Of a DNA stretch of 64,000 bases, positions 43,765-52,820 are shown piece by piece (positions within the stretch are counted from its first letter, which is position 1; every line of letters starts with the position of its first letter). A program made the translations under genes and the position numbers. A model generated the notes under the pieces. It was not told the DNA's origin. It ran no database searches and saw only the letters and a list, made by a program, of their open reading frames with translations. This stretch comes from Gammaproteobacteria bacterium (lineage in GTDB: Bacteria > Pseudomonadota > Gammaproteobacteria > Pseudomonadales > Pseudohongiellaceae): the NCBI GenBank assembly GCA_029253585.1, contig JAQWZF010000021.1:124001-188000 (forward strand), written 5' to 3'.

Positions 43765-45843
43765 ATGATTCGGAAGTTACTTGTCAGCAGTATTGCCACT
43801 GCGACTGCCCTAGCAGCAGCGCCGGCGGCGCTTGCTCAAAATGGTCAACAGGCCATCGAAGAAATTCAGGTTACATCAACACTAAGAAAATCGGCAGGAC
43901 TCGCCGATGTCAACGCGGCCGTCTCTGTGCTCGGCGAGCAGGAATTGGATTTAATCAACCATACTCATCTGCAGGAATCATTAAACAGACTTCCAGGGGT
44001 GAGCATTCATCGCAACAATGGACAGGAGAGCCTGGTCGCTATCCGTTCAGCCGTTATGACTGGCGCGGGTGCCTGCGGCGCGTTTCTTGTCGCCGAGAAC
44101 AGCATACCAGTGCGCTCAGCCGGCTTCTGTAATGTGAACGAAATGTTCGACACTCACTCCGAAAATGCTTCAAGCATAGAAGTGGTTCGCGGACCGGGCA
44201 GTGCATTCTGGGGCTCAAATGCCATTCACGGCCTAATCAATGTGGTACTCCCCAAGGCTGGCGATGTCGGCGAGATCATGCTCGAGCAGGGACCACGCGG
44301 CTCAAAACGAATTCGCGGCTCATTCGGTAAGGACTACGGCAACTTCAAGCAACTGCTGATGGTAAATGGCACTGATGAAGAAGGCTATCGCGATGATAGC
44401 GGAGTTGATCAGCAAAAAGTTTCATGGCTTTACAACTACACCACAAAGAACGGCGCGACTCTTGATGGCGGCTTTACCATGATAAACCTGAATCAGGAGA
44501 CCGCGGGCTACGTAACTGGCACTAACTCCTATGCCGACAGCGCACTGCGTGCTACCAATCCTAACCCAGAGGCTTATCGCGATAGCGTCAACGGCCGAGT
44601 TTGGACAACTATCACTCAACAGGTTAATGACTGGGAGTTGGTTTTGACTCCCTACTTCCGCGAAGTGAATATGAACTTCATGCAGCACTTCTTGCCAGGA
44701 CAGCCCATAGAAGACACCGAACAGCGTAGCCTCGGCCTGCAGTTGGCTGCCTACAGGACTCTGGACAATGGCGCCGAGTTTGCAATGGGCCTCGATCTGG
44801 AAGATACCAGCGGCTCACTTAAGCAGACTCAACCAAATCCAACCACGGGTTCATTCTTTCTACGTAATTCGATCCCGCAGGGCAAACACTACGACTATGA
44901 TGTAGATATTCAACAAGTTGCCGGATTCGTTAACTACGAGCAAGATCTGGGAAGTGGCTGGGGAATATCTCTAGGCCTACGCCTGGAGAACATGGGATAT
45001 GAGTATGACAACAAGATGATAGACGGTCGCACCGATGAGTTCGGCGTCGCCTGCCGATTCGGTTGTCGCTATAACCGCCCTGCCGACAGAGATGACAGCT
45101 TTACTAACCTCTCTCCAAAGCTGGGCCTGAGCTATGCCTTGAACGACAACCACGATCTCCAATTTAGAGTACAACAGGGTTTTCGCGCACCGCAGGCCAC
45201 TGAGTTATACCGTTTACAAAATTCGCAGACGGTGGCAAGTCTAGACTCGGTAGAACTCGACAGTTATGAAATATCAGTGAAAGGTGTCGGTGACAACTGG
45301 AACTATTCTGCCTCGTGGTACTTCATGGACAAGGAGAATGAAATTCTCACTAACAGCGCAAGAGAAAATTTGAATGATAGCCATACCGCTCATCGAGGAA
45401 TCGAGTTTGCCATGGGCTACGATATTTCAGATACACTTTCTGTACAGGGCGTCGTCAATCTGGCCAAGCATACCTACGAGAAATCTCAGCTCTCCGGCGG
45501 TATCGACATAAACGGTAACGATATAGATACCGCTCCAAACACGTTCGGCAATCTTCGCCTACAGTGGCGCCCAACCAGCGCAATTCTAAGCGAAGTCGAA
45601 TGGGTTAACATGGGCGACTACTATACGAACCCGGAAAACACAGCAGACTATGAAGGCCACGACATATTGAACTGGAGAACGCAATATCAAGTCAATGACG
45701 ACTTGAGTTTCTACGTAAATGTTCTAAACGTCACCGACGAAAAATATGCAGAACGTGCTGACTGGACTACGTTTAACGGCGATCGCTATTTCCCTGGCCA
45801 GCCTGTGAGAGCGTTCTTTGGAGTTACCTGGAACTATAAGTAA
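43765..45843 (+). CDS. TonB-dependent receptor
   Basis: A 692-residue outer-membrane receptor with a signal peptide (about 1-24, ending Ala-Leu-Ala-Gln), a TonB-box-like EEIQVTST strand, a plug with LNRLPGVSIHRNN and IEVVRGPGSAFWGSNAIHG, and a barrel. Extra cysteines in the plug (GACGAF, AGFCN) may form a disulfide. The barrel ends in WNYK rather than the usual Phe, which is unusual. GGAG precedes the ATG. Upstream there is no Fur box, so an organic ligand such as an oligosaccharide or a cofactor is as likely as iron. A strong terminator follows. Confidence 0.9.
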   Translation: MIRKLLVSSIATATALAAAPAALAQNGQQAIEEIQVTSTLRKSAGLADVNAAVSVLGEQELDLINHTHLQESLNRLPGVSIHRNNGQESLVAIRSAVMTGAGACGAFLVAENSIPVRSAGFCNVNEMFDTHSENASSIEVVRGPGSAFWGSNAIHGLINVVLPKAGDVGEIMLEQGPRGSKRIRGSFGKDYGNFKQLLMVNGTDEEGYRDDSGVDQQKVSWLYNYTTKNGATLDGGFTMINLNQETAGYVTGTNSYADSALRATNPNPEAYRDSVNGRVWTTITQQVNDWELVLTPYFREVNMNFMQHFLPGQPIEDTEQRSLGLQLAAYRTLDNGAEFAMGLDLEDTSGSLKQTQPNPTTGSFFLRNSIPQGKHYDYDVDIQQVAGFVNYEQDLGSGWGISLGLRLENMGYEYDNKMIDGRTDEFGVACRFGCRYNRPADRDDSFTNLSPKLGLSYALNDNHDLQFRVQQGFRAPQATELYRLQNSQTVASLDSVELDSYEISVKGVGDNWNYSASWYFMDKENEILTNSARENLNDSHTAHRGIEFAMGYDISDTLSVQGVVNLAKHTYEKSQLSGGIDINGNDIDTAPNTFGNLRLQWRPTSAILSEVEWVNMGDYYTNPENTADYEGHDILNWRTQYQVNDDLSFYVNVLNVTDEKYAERADWTTFNGDRYFPGQPVRAFFGVTWNYK

Positions 45844-45860
45844 CCTCAATAGCGCAATAT

Positions 45861-45890
45861 AAAAATGCCGACGCAAGTCGGCATTTTTAT
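45861..45890 (+). terminator. Rho-independent terminator after the TonB receptor
   Basis: A perfect 12-bp stem (45861-45872 with 45877-45888) and GCAA loop, ending in a T tract. A tetraloop of the GNRA type adds stability. It lies 18 bp after the receptor stop. Confidence 0.92.
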
Positions 45891-45934
45891 TTCCGGCTTT
45901 TACAAATTAGCGATTAGGGTATAGTGTCACCGCA

Positions 45935-46603
45935 ATGAGTAGACGTGATAAATACCAAGATGACAATGATGCGCAGCAGGTCTTCGATGACCTGATAGCC
46001 TATTTTTCTCGCAACGGTAACGAAAACCCCGACCCAATATTCCATCCCGACAACTCTGTCAATAAGATGATGCAGGCGCGGTCTGCCCCCCTGCGTAAAG
46101 CCTCTGTCTTAATCCCCATCACGCGTCATAGCGCAGGCAATAATAGCGAGATCGTACTGACGGTGCGCTCTGAAAATTTAAACAGTCACGCTGGCCAAGT
46201 CAGCCTGCCTGGCGGGTCCGAAGATGACATTGATGTCGATGTTGTAGCAACGGCACTTCGAGAGAGTGAAGAAGAGATTGGTCTAGCTCAAGACAAGGTA
46301 GAGGTGATAGGTCGCCTGGGAGACATGGCGCTTCCGTCGGGCTTTCAGATTACGCCTATCGTAGGCCTTATAGAGCCTGGCCTTCAGTTCAAGCCCTGCC
46401 CAATAGAAGTTGCCGAGATCTTTCATGTACCTCTGTCACTTCTACTCGACAGAAATGCCTACACTTCCTCGACAATGACCTATAACAAGCAATCGAGAAA
46501 AGTACTCGAGCTTCAATTTGAACGATTTCGGATTTGGGGTGCGACCGCGGCAATTCTTTACCACCTTGCACAGATGATAGCCGAGGAAAAAAGCAGGGCT
46601 TAG
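45935..46603 (+). CDS. NUDIX hydrolase, CoA pyrophosphatase-like (NudL type)
   Basis: A 222-residue protein. The segment HAGQVSLPGGSEDDIDVD, followed by ATALRESEEEIGL, carries the NUDIX box (the RExxEEIG helix), with the LPGG and QV signature of CoA pyrophosphatases. NudL-like enzymes cleave CoA and its derivatives to 4'-phosphopantetheine and 3',5'-ADP using Mg. It is cytoplasmic. The gene is convergent with the diguanylate cyclase, with stops 3 bp apart. Confidence 0.86.
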   Translation: MSRRDKYQDDNDAQQVFDDLIAYFSRNGNENPDPIFHPDNSVNKMMQARSAPLRKASVLIPITRHSAGNNSEIVLTVRSENLNSHAGQVSLPGGSEDDIDVDVVATALRESEEEIGLAQDKVEVIGRLGDMALPSGFQITPIVGLIEPGLQFKPCPIEVAEIFHVPLSLLLDRNAYTSSTMTYNKQSRKVLELQFERFRIWGATAAILYHLAQMIAEEKSRA

Positions 46604-46606
46604 GTG

Positions 46607-47272
46607 TTATTTTTTAGCGCTGTTTGTCTGCGCTGTGTCGCTAGCCCCTTCGCTAAAGGGCCGGTGGCAGACTCTATTACGCCCTTCCTGTTTTGCCAGA
46701 TAGAGAAAGGAATCAACCTTCTCAACAAATTCTTTTTCTGTCTGTTGATCACCCTTCTCATAGACGTCAACACCAAAGCTCGCCTCAATTCCCAATAGAG
46801 CATCGGGTGCTTTCGCCGGAGAATTTTCAATGATAAGACGAAGACGATTCGCGAAGCGCACACCCTGTTTGAGAGTTGTATCGGGGAGAATAATTGTGAA
46901 TTCCTCGCCTCCGTATCGACAGGGTATGTCGAGCCTACGCACTGTCTTTTTTATAAGGGTAGATATGTGGCCAAGTACGACATTTCCGACCTCATGACCG
47001 TAGGCATCATTGATTGCCTTAAAATGATCCAAGTCTATCATGATCAGACAGGTGGGCTGGCCAGAACGGCGCGTACGCTCCATCTCCAGACTCAACGCCT
47101 GATTGAAGTAGCGATAATTGAATAGGCGAGTAAGTTCGTCCGTACGGACCAACGCGGCTAATTGTCTAATCTCCTCCTGAAGGCGCTGCACTTCAGAGAG
47201 ATTTGTGCAATTCTTATCGCCGGCTGGACAGGGTTTCACTGCCACCTTATTGTCTAGCTGCTTACCATTCAT
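46607..47272 (-). CDS. Diguanylate cyclase (GGDEF domain)
   Basis: A 221-residue protein that is almost only a GGDEF domain (about 50-210). The active site reads RYGGEEF and the inhibitory site RRLD stands five residues before it, so product inhibition is expected. A Cys-containing N-terminus (KPCPAGDKNC) and a short coiled coil (VQRLQEEIRQLAAL) precede the domain; the cysteines could sense redox or bind metal. It makes c-di-GMP. No sensory domain is present. Terminator of the upstream transporter gene lies just before it. Confidence 0.9.
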   Translation of the reverse strand: MNGKQLDNKVAVKPCPAGDKNCTNLSEVQRLQEEIRQLAALVRTDELTRLFNYRYFNQALSLEMERTRRSGQPTCLIMIDLDHFKAINDAYGHEVGNVVLGHISTLIKKTVRRLDIPCRYGGEEFTIILPDTTLKQGVRFANRLRLIIENSPAKAPDALLGIEASFGVDVYEKGDQQTEKEFVEKVDSFLYLAKQEGRNRVCHRPFSEGASDTAQTNSAKK

Positions 47273-47324
47273 AGACTTTCAAAAGCTAATCGTTGTTTTC
47301 GGCTGGATGCCAACATCCGTTATC

Positions 47325-47351
47325 TACAAAAAAATCGCGTACTGGCGATTT
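47325..47351 (-). terminator. Rho-independent terminator after the SLC13 transporter
   Basis: On the minus strand AAATCGC and GCGATTT (7-bp stem, 47351-47332) flank a 6-nt loop and are followed by a T-rich run. It lies 140 bp after the transporter stop and 55 bp before the diguanylate cyclase start. Confidence 0.75.
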
Positions 47352-47493
47352 CCCCACCACCTCACCGGGCTTAACACCTTGATTCTTTGAGGAAATAGCA
47401 ACTTGGCACTCTATATATTCTAAAACATAGCATAAAGAGGCTGTGGCACCGCTTTTTTTGGTCTTTCTACAATTAATTTGAAAAATCAGAGCA

Positions 47494-49179
47494 CTAGGGT
47501 GCGGCCCAGTCCGGAAATGGGCCTAATACGCCGAAGGCCAGATGACCCAAGGTGTAGACGAAGAGCGTGAGCAAAAACACCGAAATAATGTCCAGCCAGA
47601 CCCCTGCCACTACCATCTTCATTATCGGCACCCGTCCAGAGCCATAGACTATTGCATTCGGCGGAGTAGACACTGGCAGCATAAAGGCACAGGAGGCTGC
47701 CAGAGTCGTCGGGATTAACAGCAGCAGCGGATGCACGCCTATGGCTTGAGAAAGGCTGGCCATAATCGGCAGAGACAGGGAAATAGTCGCCGTATTTGAT
47801 GTTACCTCGGTAAGCCCGGTAATAAAGCCCACCGTACTCATCACGATAACCAGAGGGCTGGCATCACCCAGCAGAGACTGAAGCTGCCCGGCGATGAAGC
47901 TGCCCAGACCGGATGTAGTAAATCCTTTCGCGAGGGCTAGACCGCCACCAAACAATAACAAAATGCCCCATGGCACCTTTTTCGCGTCTTCCCAATCCAT
48001 CAAGCGACCACCGACTTTCTTGCTGGCAGGGATGATGAAAAGCAGCAGCGCCATCGCTATCGATACGGTTCCATCGTCTATCATATAGCCAACCGGTTCG
48101 GCGCCCATATAGCCGAGAAAGGAATCCAGGTAGTGACTCCAACCAAATATATCTACGTCGGCACCAAACAGGCGTTCCTTTCTCGTCATCCATAATAGTG
48201 CTGCGCTGACAAACACAAAGGTGACTCTCTTCTCCTCTGACGACATCACGCCTAGCTTGGCAATCTCATCGCGGATGAAATCGCGACCACTGAAGGGGGT
48301 CGTCGCGGGCAGAGGAAACACAAACCTGGTCAGCACGAACCAGGCAATCAGCATATACGCAGCACTCATAGGCAGGGCAAAGACCATCCAGGAGGCAAAG
48401 GTGATCTCTGGCGCTTCGGGAAATAACTGGGGCATCTGAGTCACGAGAACACCGTTAGGAGGTGTGCCTATCAGTGTGGCAAAGCCACCGATAGATGCCG
48501 AATAGGCGATGCCTAACAAAAGCGTCAGGGGGAAGTTTTCTGCGCGCTTGTCGATGATGGCGCCCTTAGCCGCGGCCTCTCGATTCAACTCTTCATATAA
48601 AAGAATTAGCGACATACCCATGGGCATCATCATTAACGCGGTAGAGGTATTCGATAGCCACATAGAGAGAAATCCGGTGGCAACCATGAAACCCAGAACG
48701 AGACGATGCGGCTGCCCGCCGATTAATTTGAGTATGTGTAAGGCGATACGCTTATGCAGAGCCCATTTTTCCACCGCAGTAGCAATGATGAATCCGCCGA
48801 GAAATAGCAGAATTATCCAGTCCATATACTGACCGGCTACGTTGGGATAAATGATATCCAAATCGGAGGGGCTAAGATCATTGCGTAAGCTTGCAGTCTC
48901 GAAATCGATCTGATTTGCAGCGGGCACCAGACGACCACGCATTATTCCCAACAGAGGAAATAGCACGATGGGAAGCAGCGCCGTTGCGGAAAGTGGAATA
49001 GCCTCGGTAATCCACCAAATAGCCATCAGTAAAATTACCGCGGCCATTCGAGTTACCAGAGGATTGCCAGAATCAAGATCTACGAATAACAGCACAAGAA
49101 TGAAAACCAAGGGGCCCAGCCACAGGCCTATCTTGCTTCGTATGGGTATGCTTTCGACTTGTTGCATATTCGCACTCAT
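47494..49179 (-). CDS. SLC13/DASS-family anion:sodium symporter
   Basis: A 561-residue inner-membrane protein with about twelve helices. Two SNT motifs, SNTSTALMMMPMG and SNTATISLSLP, are the substrate- and Na-binding loops of the DASS family, as in VcINDY. The N-terminal helices open with IPLSATALLPIVLFPLLG, the family signature. It probably imports dicarboxylates such as succinate or malate with Na. Cytosolic loops contain long charged inserts around residues 280-320. It is monocistronic and ends before a terminator. Confidence 0.9.
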   Translation of the reverse strand: MSANMQQVESIPIRSKIGLWLGPLVFILVLLFVDLDSGNPLVTRMAAVILLMAIWWITEAIPLSATALLPIVLFPLLGIMRGRLVPAANQIDFETASLRNDLSPSDLDIIYPNVAGQYMDWIILLFLGGFIIATAVEKWALHKRIALHILKLIGGQPHRLVLGFMVATGFLSMWLSNTSTALMMMPMGMSLILLYEELNREAAAKGAIIDKRAENFPLTLLLGIAYSASIGGFATLIGTPPNGVLVTQMPQLFPEAPEITFASWMVFALPMSAAYMLIAWFVLTRFVFPLPATTPFSGRDFIRDEIAKLGVMSSEEKRVTFVFVSAALLWMTRKERLFGADVDIFGWSHYLDSFLGYMGAEPVGYMIDDGTVSIAMALLLFIIPASKKVGGRLMDWEDAKKVPWGILLLFGGGLALAKGFTTSGLGSFIAGQLQSLLGDASPLVIVMSTVGFITGLTEVTSNTATISLSLPIMASLSQAIGVHPLLLLIPTTLAASCAFMLPVSTPPNAIVYGSGRVPIMKMVVAGVWLDIISVFLLTLFVYTLGHLAFGVLGPFPDWAAP

Positions 49180-49394
49180 CAGGATTCCCTGTTTTTATTC
49201 TAGGTCTTGCAATCGATCCGCTCTGTTACTGATTCAGAAAGCCTTCCAGTGCCTGATACCAACGAAGCGATACCCGTTAACCACATAAGCGTCCAGAGTC
49301 TGAATTATTTCTGGCGGGATTAATGAAGGCATTGGAGAGCATGAACACGCAATGCACGCGAGGACATTGCCCCCAATACCTAGAGAAGAAGCCC

Positions 49395-49874
49395 CTAGAG
49401 TTGCTCTAGCATAGCCTCTGCAGAACTCACCTTGATCTCGCCGGGGGCCTCGATGCCAAGATAAGTCACCGTACCGTCTTCGACGATAATGCCAAATCGC
49501 TGCGCCCGCTTACCCATGCCGAAGCCACTGGCGTCCAGCTCAAGACCAATTGCGGCGGTGAAATCAGCATTGCCATCGGCAAGCATCATTATCTCTTCGG
49601 CATTCTGATTCTTACCCCAGGCACCCATGACGAAAGCGTCATTCACGGCCATGCAGGCTATAGTGTCGGCGCCCTTAGCCTTCAGCGCGTCTGCATTGAC
49701 TACGAAGCCGGGCAGATGCGTCATCGAACAGCCCGGCGTGAAGGCGCCAGGCACGGCAAAGAAGACCACCTTCTTGCCTGCAAATATCTCATCACTGCTT
49801 ATGTCTGCGGGCCCCTCTGCCGTCATATGCTTGAAATTTACCGATGGAACCTTGTCTCCGACTTGGATCGTCAT
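49395..49874 (-). CDS. Peroxiredoxin, Prx5/hybrid type (standard cysteine)
   Basis: A 159-residue peroxiredoxin. Cys49 in VPGAFTPGCSMTHLPGF is the peroxidatic residue of the Prx5 group, and GKNQNAEEIMMLADGNADFTAAIGLELD carries the conserved substrate region. There is no signal peptide, so it is cytoplasmic, and it uses a normal TGC Cys codon. The second Cys is in MACMAVNDAF-type context. It reduces H2O2 and organic peroxides. It contrasts with the exported, UGA-containing peroxiredoxin at 29538. Confidence 0.9.
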   Translation of the reverse strand: MTIQVGDKVPSVNFKHMTAEGPADISSDEIFAGKKVVFFAVPGAFTPGCSMTHLPGFVVNADALKAKGADTIACMAVNDAFVMGAWGKNQNAEEIMMLADGNADFTAAIGLELDASGFGMGKRAQRFGIIVEDGTVTYLGIEAPGEIKVSSAEAMLEQL

Positions 49875-50024
49875 GTCTAACTCCTACGTGGTTATATTTG
49901 ATTCAGTGACGGATAGTAGCAAATTCGATGGCACAAGCTAAGGCTTAAAAATAGCGATGTGATCCGCCCTATTTTGGGTTAGCATTCAAAGCCTTATTTA
50001 CCGTAAAGCGACTGCAGAACCTGC

Positions 50025-50854
50025 ATGGACACCGTCTTCTTTCTGGCCTCCAAGATCGTCTGGGCCCTCATTTCACCAGATAGCCTGATCGTCATCCTGG
50101 GCGTGTCCGCCTGGATAGCGGCGCTTCTGAACTGGCAGAGAGTCTCGCGCACCCTGCTCGCTTGCTGCGCTCTCCCGCTAATAATCATAGGCTTTCCCCC
50201 GTTGGTGAGTGGCTAATAGCCCCCTTAGAGAACCGTTTCACCAGCAATGCTGCTCTGCCTGACGAGGTAGACGGTATCGTCGTTATTGGAGGCGCCATCT
50301 CGCCCGGGCTCTCCAATATCTTGCAGCAGCCAGAGCTAGGCGCAGGCGCCGACCGCCTCACCAACTTCCTCTATCTGGCGCGACTCTATCCCAACGCCAA
50401 GCTCGTTTTTACCGGCGGCAGCGGTTCCGTCACCGAGCAGGAGTTTAAGGAGGCCGAGATGGCCCGGGTTCTGTTCGATCAGCTGGGGCTGGCCGAGCAC
50501 GCCATCGTCTAGGAGAGCGAGTCGCGCAACACCTCCGAGAATGCCAGAAACAGCAGAGAACTGGTCTCGCCCGATGATGACGAGAACTGGCTACTGATTA
50601 CCTCCGCATTTCATATGCCTAGATCGATTGGGGTATTCTGTCAGGAGGGTTGGATAGTGCAGGCCTATCCGGTCGATCACTACTCGCAGAAGGGAAATCT
50701 GCTACGCATCGATTTCTCTTTCGGCGATAATCTCTCGGAACTTCGAACTGCCGTCAGAGAATGGGTAGGCTTGACTGCCTACCGTATCAGCGGCAGAACC
50801 GACCGATTCTTGCCCGGCGAGAGAAACAACTGCGCTAAATCAGGCGTCGAGTGA
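50025..50854 (+). pseudogene. YdcF/ElyC-family (DUF218) protein, broken by a frameshift and an amber codon
   Basis: The first frame gives two N-terminal membrane helices and ends at 50216. The shifted frame from the C run at 50196-50200 continues VGEWLIAPLENRF, VDGIVVIGGAISP and VFTGGSGS to a TAG at 50510. Beyond it the same phase gives ESESRNTSENARNS and LLITSAFHMPRSIGVF to the TGA at 50852. One C missing from the run, plus a sense codon at the TAG, would restore a protein of about 275 residues. The family is an envelope protein of unclear function (ElyC affects peptidoglycan or lipid carrier). The DUF218 signatures SRNT.EN and SAFHMPRS are all present. Confidence 0.85.
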
Positions 50855-50897
50855 GGCAGCCATCGACGCCTTAGAGACCCAACTAAGGTTCGGAACC

Positions 50898-51635
50898 CTA
50901 GTTGAGAAGGCCACGCAGCCTGCCGCCTAAATCTTCTGCCGCCTCTTCGACTTTCGGCGCCCCATCTTGTATGCGCTCTTCGACAGACTCTCTTAACAGA
51001 TCCAGACTGGGTAGATCGGAATTGAGAATCGAGCGACTCAGCTCTCCAAGCACAACACGCACCGCATTCACCGCACTGGTCGACCCTCCCTCACCACCGA
51101 TATCGCGTATCTCGATATCTGTCAGGACAATGGGCGCCGTAACAACCGCGGCAACAAGGTTGAGCTGCGAATCCAGGATACGTAGTTCATGAATGACAAG
51201 CTGCCGACTATCCTCACCCGGTTCTGCCGAACCGCTTGAAGCAGCACCACTCTCAGGAAGATTGGCGAGCAGGGCGCGGATATTGTCGGTAGTAATCTTC
51301 GTCTCATAGGTGATCGTTGGCTGCACGATAGTGATCGAGTCTATCTCCAGAATATCGCTGAATACCGAGCCCACGTTGATGCTCACGTAGACCGAGTCTA
51401 GCTCGAACGCATACTATGAATTGTAACCCTCCGGGTTTTCGACACGCAGCCCGGAGATATTTCCCTGCCCGTTAAGCGGCGATATCGACACTCCCTCAAC
51501 GGTAACTGCCGTCCCCAACACACTGGACCCTCCGACTTCGATGCCACTCTAAACCAGCGAATCGAAATAGAAGTACACGCCACCACCCAGCAACAGTAGG
51601 AGAAATACCACTGAGATTAGAATTTTTTTGTTCAA
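50898..51635 (-). pseudogene. AsmA-like exported protein interrupted by two amber codons
   Basis: From a TTG at 51635 with a perfect GGAGG 7 nt upstream, one frame stays in phase to 50898 and reads through TAG codons at residues 29 (51549-51551) and 74 (51414-51416). It starts with a membrane anchor (KKILISVVFLLLLLGGGVYFYF), then VTVEGVSISPL, NISGLRVENPEGYNS, VGSVFSDILEIDSITI and QPTITYET, which resemble AsmA-like and DUF748-type domains. No indel is needed, only two stops. Both are consistent with Lys, Glu or Gln codons changed by one base. Without readthrough nothing functional is made. It is convergent with the broken YdcF-like gene. Confidence 0.75.
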
Positions 51636-51707
51636 TATTGAACCTCCCTCTCAGTAACTAAATCGAATCAGCAATTGTTCTAAATTGTCAGTAATGCTCT
51701 GGCGTGA

Positions 51708-52538
51708 CTAGCTATCGAATGGTGCCGGAGTGCCTATGACAGTTTCGATCCAGTCTATATGCACAGCGATACTTTCGTAAACTGCAATGGCCCCGTATTT
51801 TCCCTGAGTTTCCTCCGAAAAATCCTTTCCCTCTATCTCACCCACTGTGATTCCTACGAGGAAGAGACCATTTCCGTTGTCGAATAGTGCCGGCCCCCCG
51901 CTATCGCCCAAGCCCGGCACGCCCTCCAGGGGCAATGCCAGACTGGCAGAATCCCTAGGGTCATCGAACTCAATGCGAAATCGCCGATTCACATCGGTGA
52001 CGCGATTCATAGCGAGACGCAGGCTGCCATCGTTATATTGCCGGCCCGTCGTCCCCAGACCAAAGTAACCCCAGCCTAGCAGACTCACTGTCGAGCCACT
52101 CTCCAATTCCTGCAGGCGTATTGGCATCACTCTCGGCGTTGCCGATGACTCTTTGAATCGCAGTAAGGCGAGATCCACATCCGCCGCGTCACCCATATCG
52201 AAGTCCGGATGGATGATAACCGCATCTATCTGCCGGTCTTGCCCTGCAACGACCACGGCGAAGTCGCGGTCGTTGGCTAAGGTGTTGCCAAGCAGCGTCT
52301 GCTCTACACAATGCGCCGCCGTCAACGCCCACTGCCTATGAATTACAGTTGCAGCGCAGACTTTTCGATTGCCCTGACGTTCCATGAAGAATACGGAGGG
52401 GTAACGGCTTGGCGGAACCTCATAGCGCGCAGGCCCTACATCGTGGCGAATAATTATTGCCCAGCTGCTGGGGATGACCAGACTAAACAGCAGGCAATAA
52501 GCGAGAGACTTAGCGTTTATAGAATGAGGCTTATTCAT
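51708..52538 (-). CDS. Exported trypsin-like serine protease
   Basis: A 276-residue S1-family protease with a signal peptide (about 1-28). The triad is complete: His76 in TAAHC, Asp122 in DVDLALLRF and Ser213 in GLGDSGGPALF. Cysteines at 61 and 77 can form the His-loop disulfide. Pro-sequence between signal and SVFFMERQ is short, so processing may be minimal. It is probably periplasmic or secreted. Its start overlaps by 8 bp the preceding small membrane-protein gene, suggesting coupled translation. Confidence 0.9.
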   Translation of the reverse strand: MNKPHSINAKSLAYCLLFSLVIPSSWAIIIRHDVGPARYEVPPSRYPSVFFMERQGNRKVCAATVIHRQWALTAAHCVEQTLLGNTLANDRDFAVVVAGQDRQIDAVIIHPDFDMGDAADVDLALLRFKESSATPRVMPIRLQELESGSTVSLLGWGYFGLGTTGRQYNDGSLRLAMNRVTDVNRRFRIEFDDPRDSASLALPLEGVPGLGDSGGPALFDNGNGLFLVGITVGEIEGKDFSEETQGKYGAIAVYESIAVHIDWIETVIGTPAPFDS

Positions 52539-52746
52539 CTTGCTGTACCGACTTATCAGCGTCCTGCAGTCGCCGCCTTCTGAGTGGCCGCAGATTCGGT
52601 TGATAGCTTGATTTTTTAGTCATTCGAAATAGCTTGAGCAGGCGATGCATTACGACGGCGATGGACAACACTGCAAACGCCAAAATACAGGCCGCAAGCC
52701 ATTGTTCGTGTGTCCAGCCTGAGGTATTAATTAGATTAGACAACAT
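52531..52746 (-). CDS. Small single-pass membrane protein of unknown function
   Basis: A 71-residue protein with one transmembrane helix (about 14-36) and a basic C-terminal tail (RPLRRRRLQDADK) that should face the cytoplasm. No family recognised. The 8-bp overlap with the downstream protease start argues that it is a real gene. Co-expression with the protease is likely; a role in it is not shown. Confidence 0.6.
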   Translation of the reverse strand: MLSNLINTSGWTHEQWLAACILAFAVLSIAVVMHRLLKLFRMTKKSSYQPNLRPLRRRRLQDADKSVQQDE

Positions 52747-52820
52747 AGTCAGCGCCTCTAGTAAGCGATGTTACTTTTTTTGTAGTGCCCAGCGGACTCA
52801 TACTGTAAGCGCTCTCGCGG

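Noticed and set aside
26213..51635. TAG reassigned to an amino acid in this organism
   Set aside because: Many intact genes end in TAG at the expected family length, for example those at 2085, 5486, 7098, 7709, 19440 and 34370, so TAG is a normal stop here.
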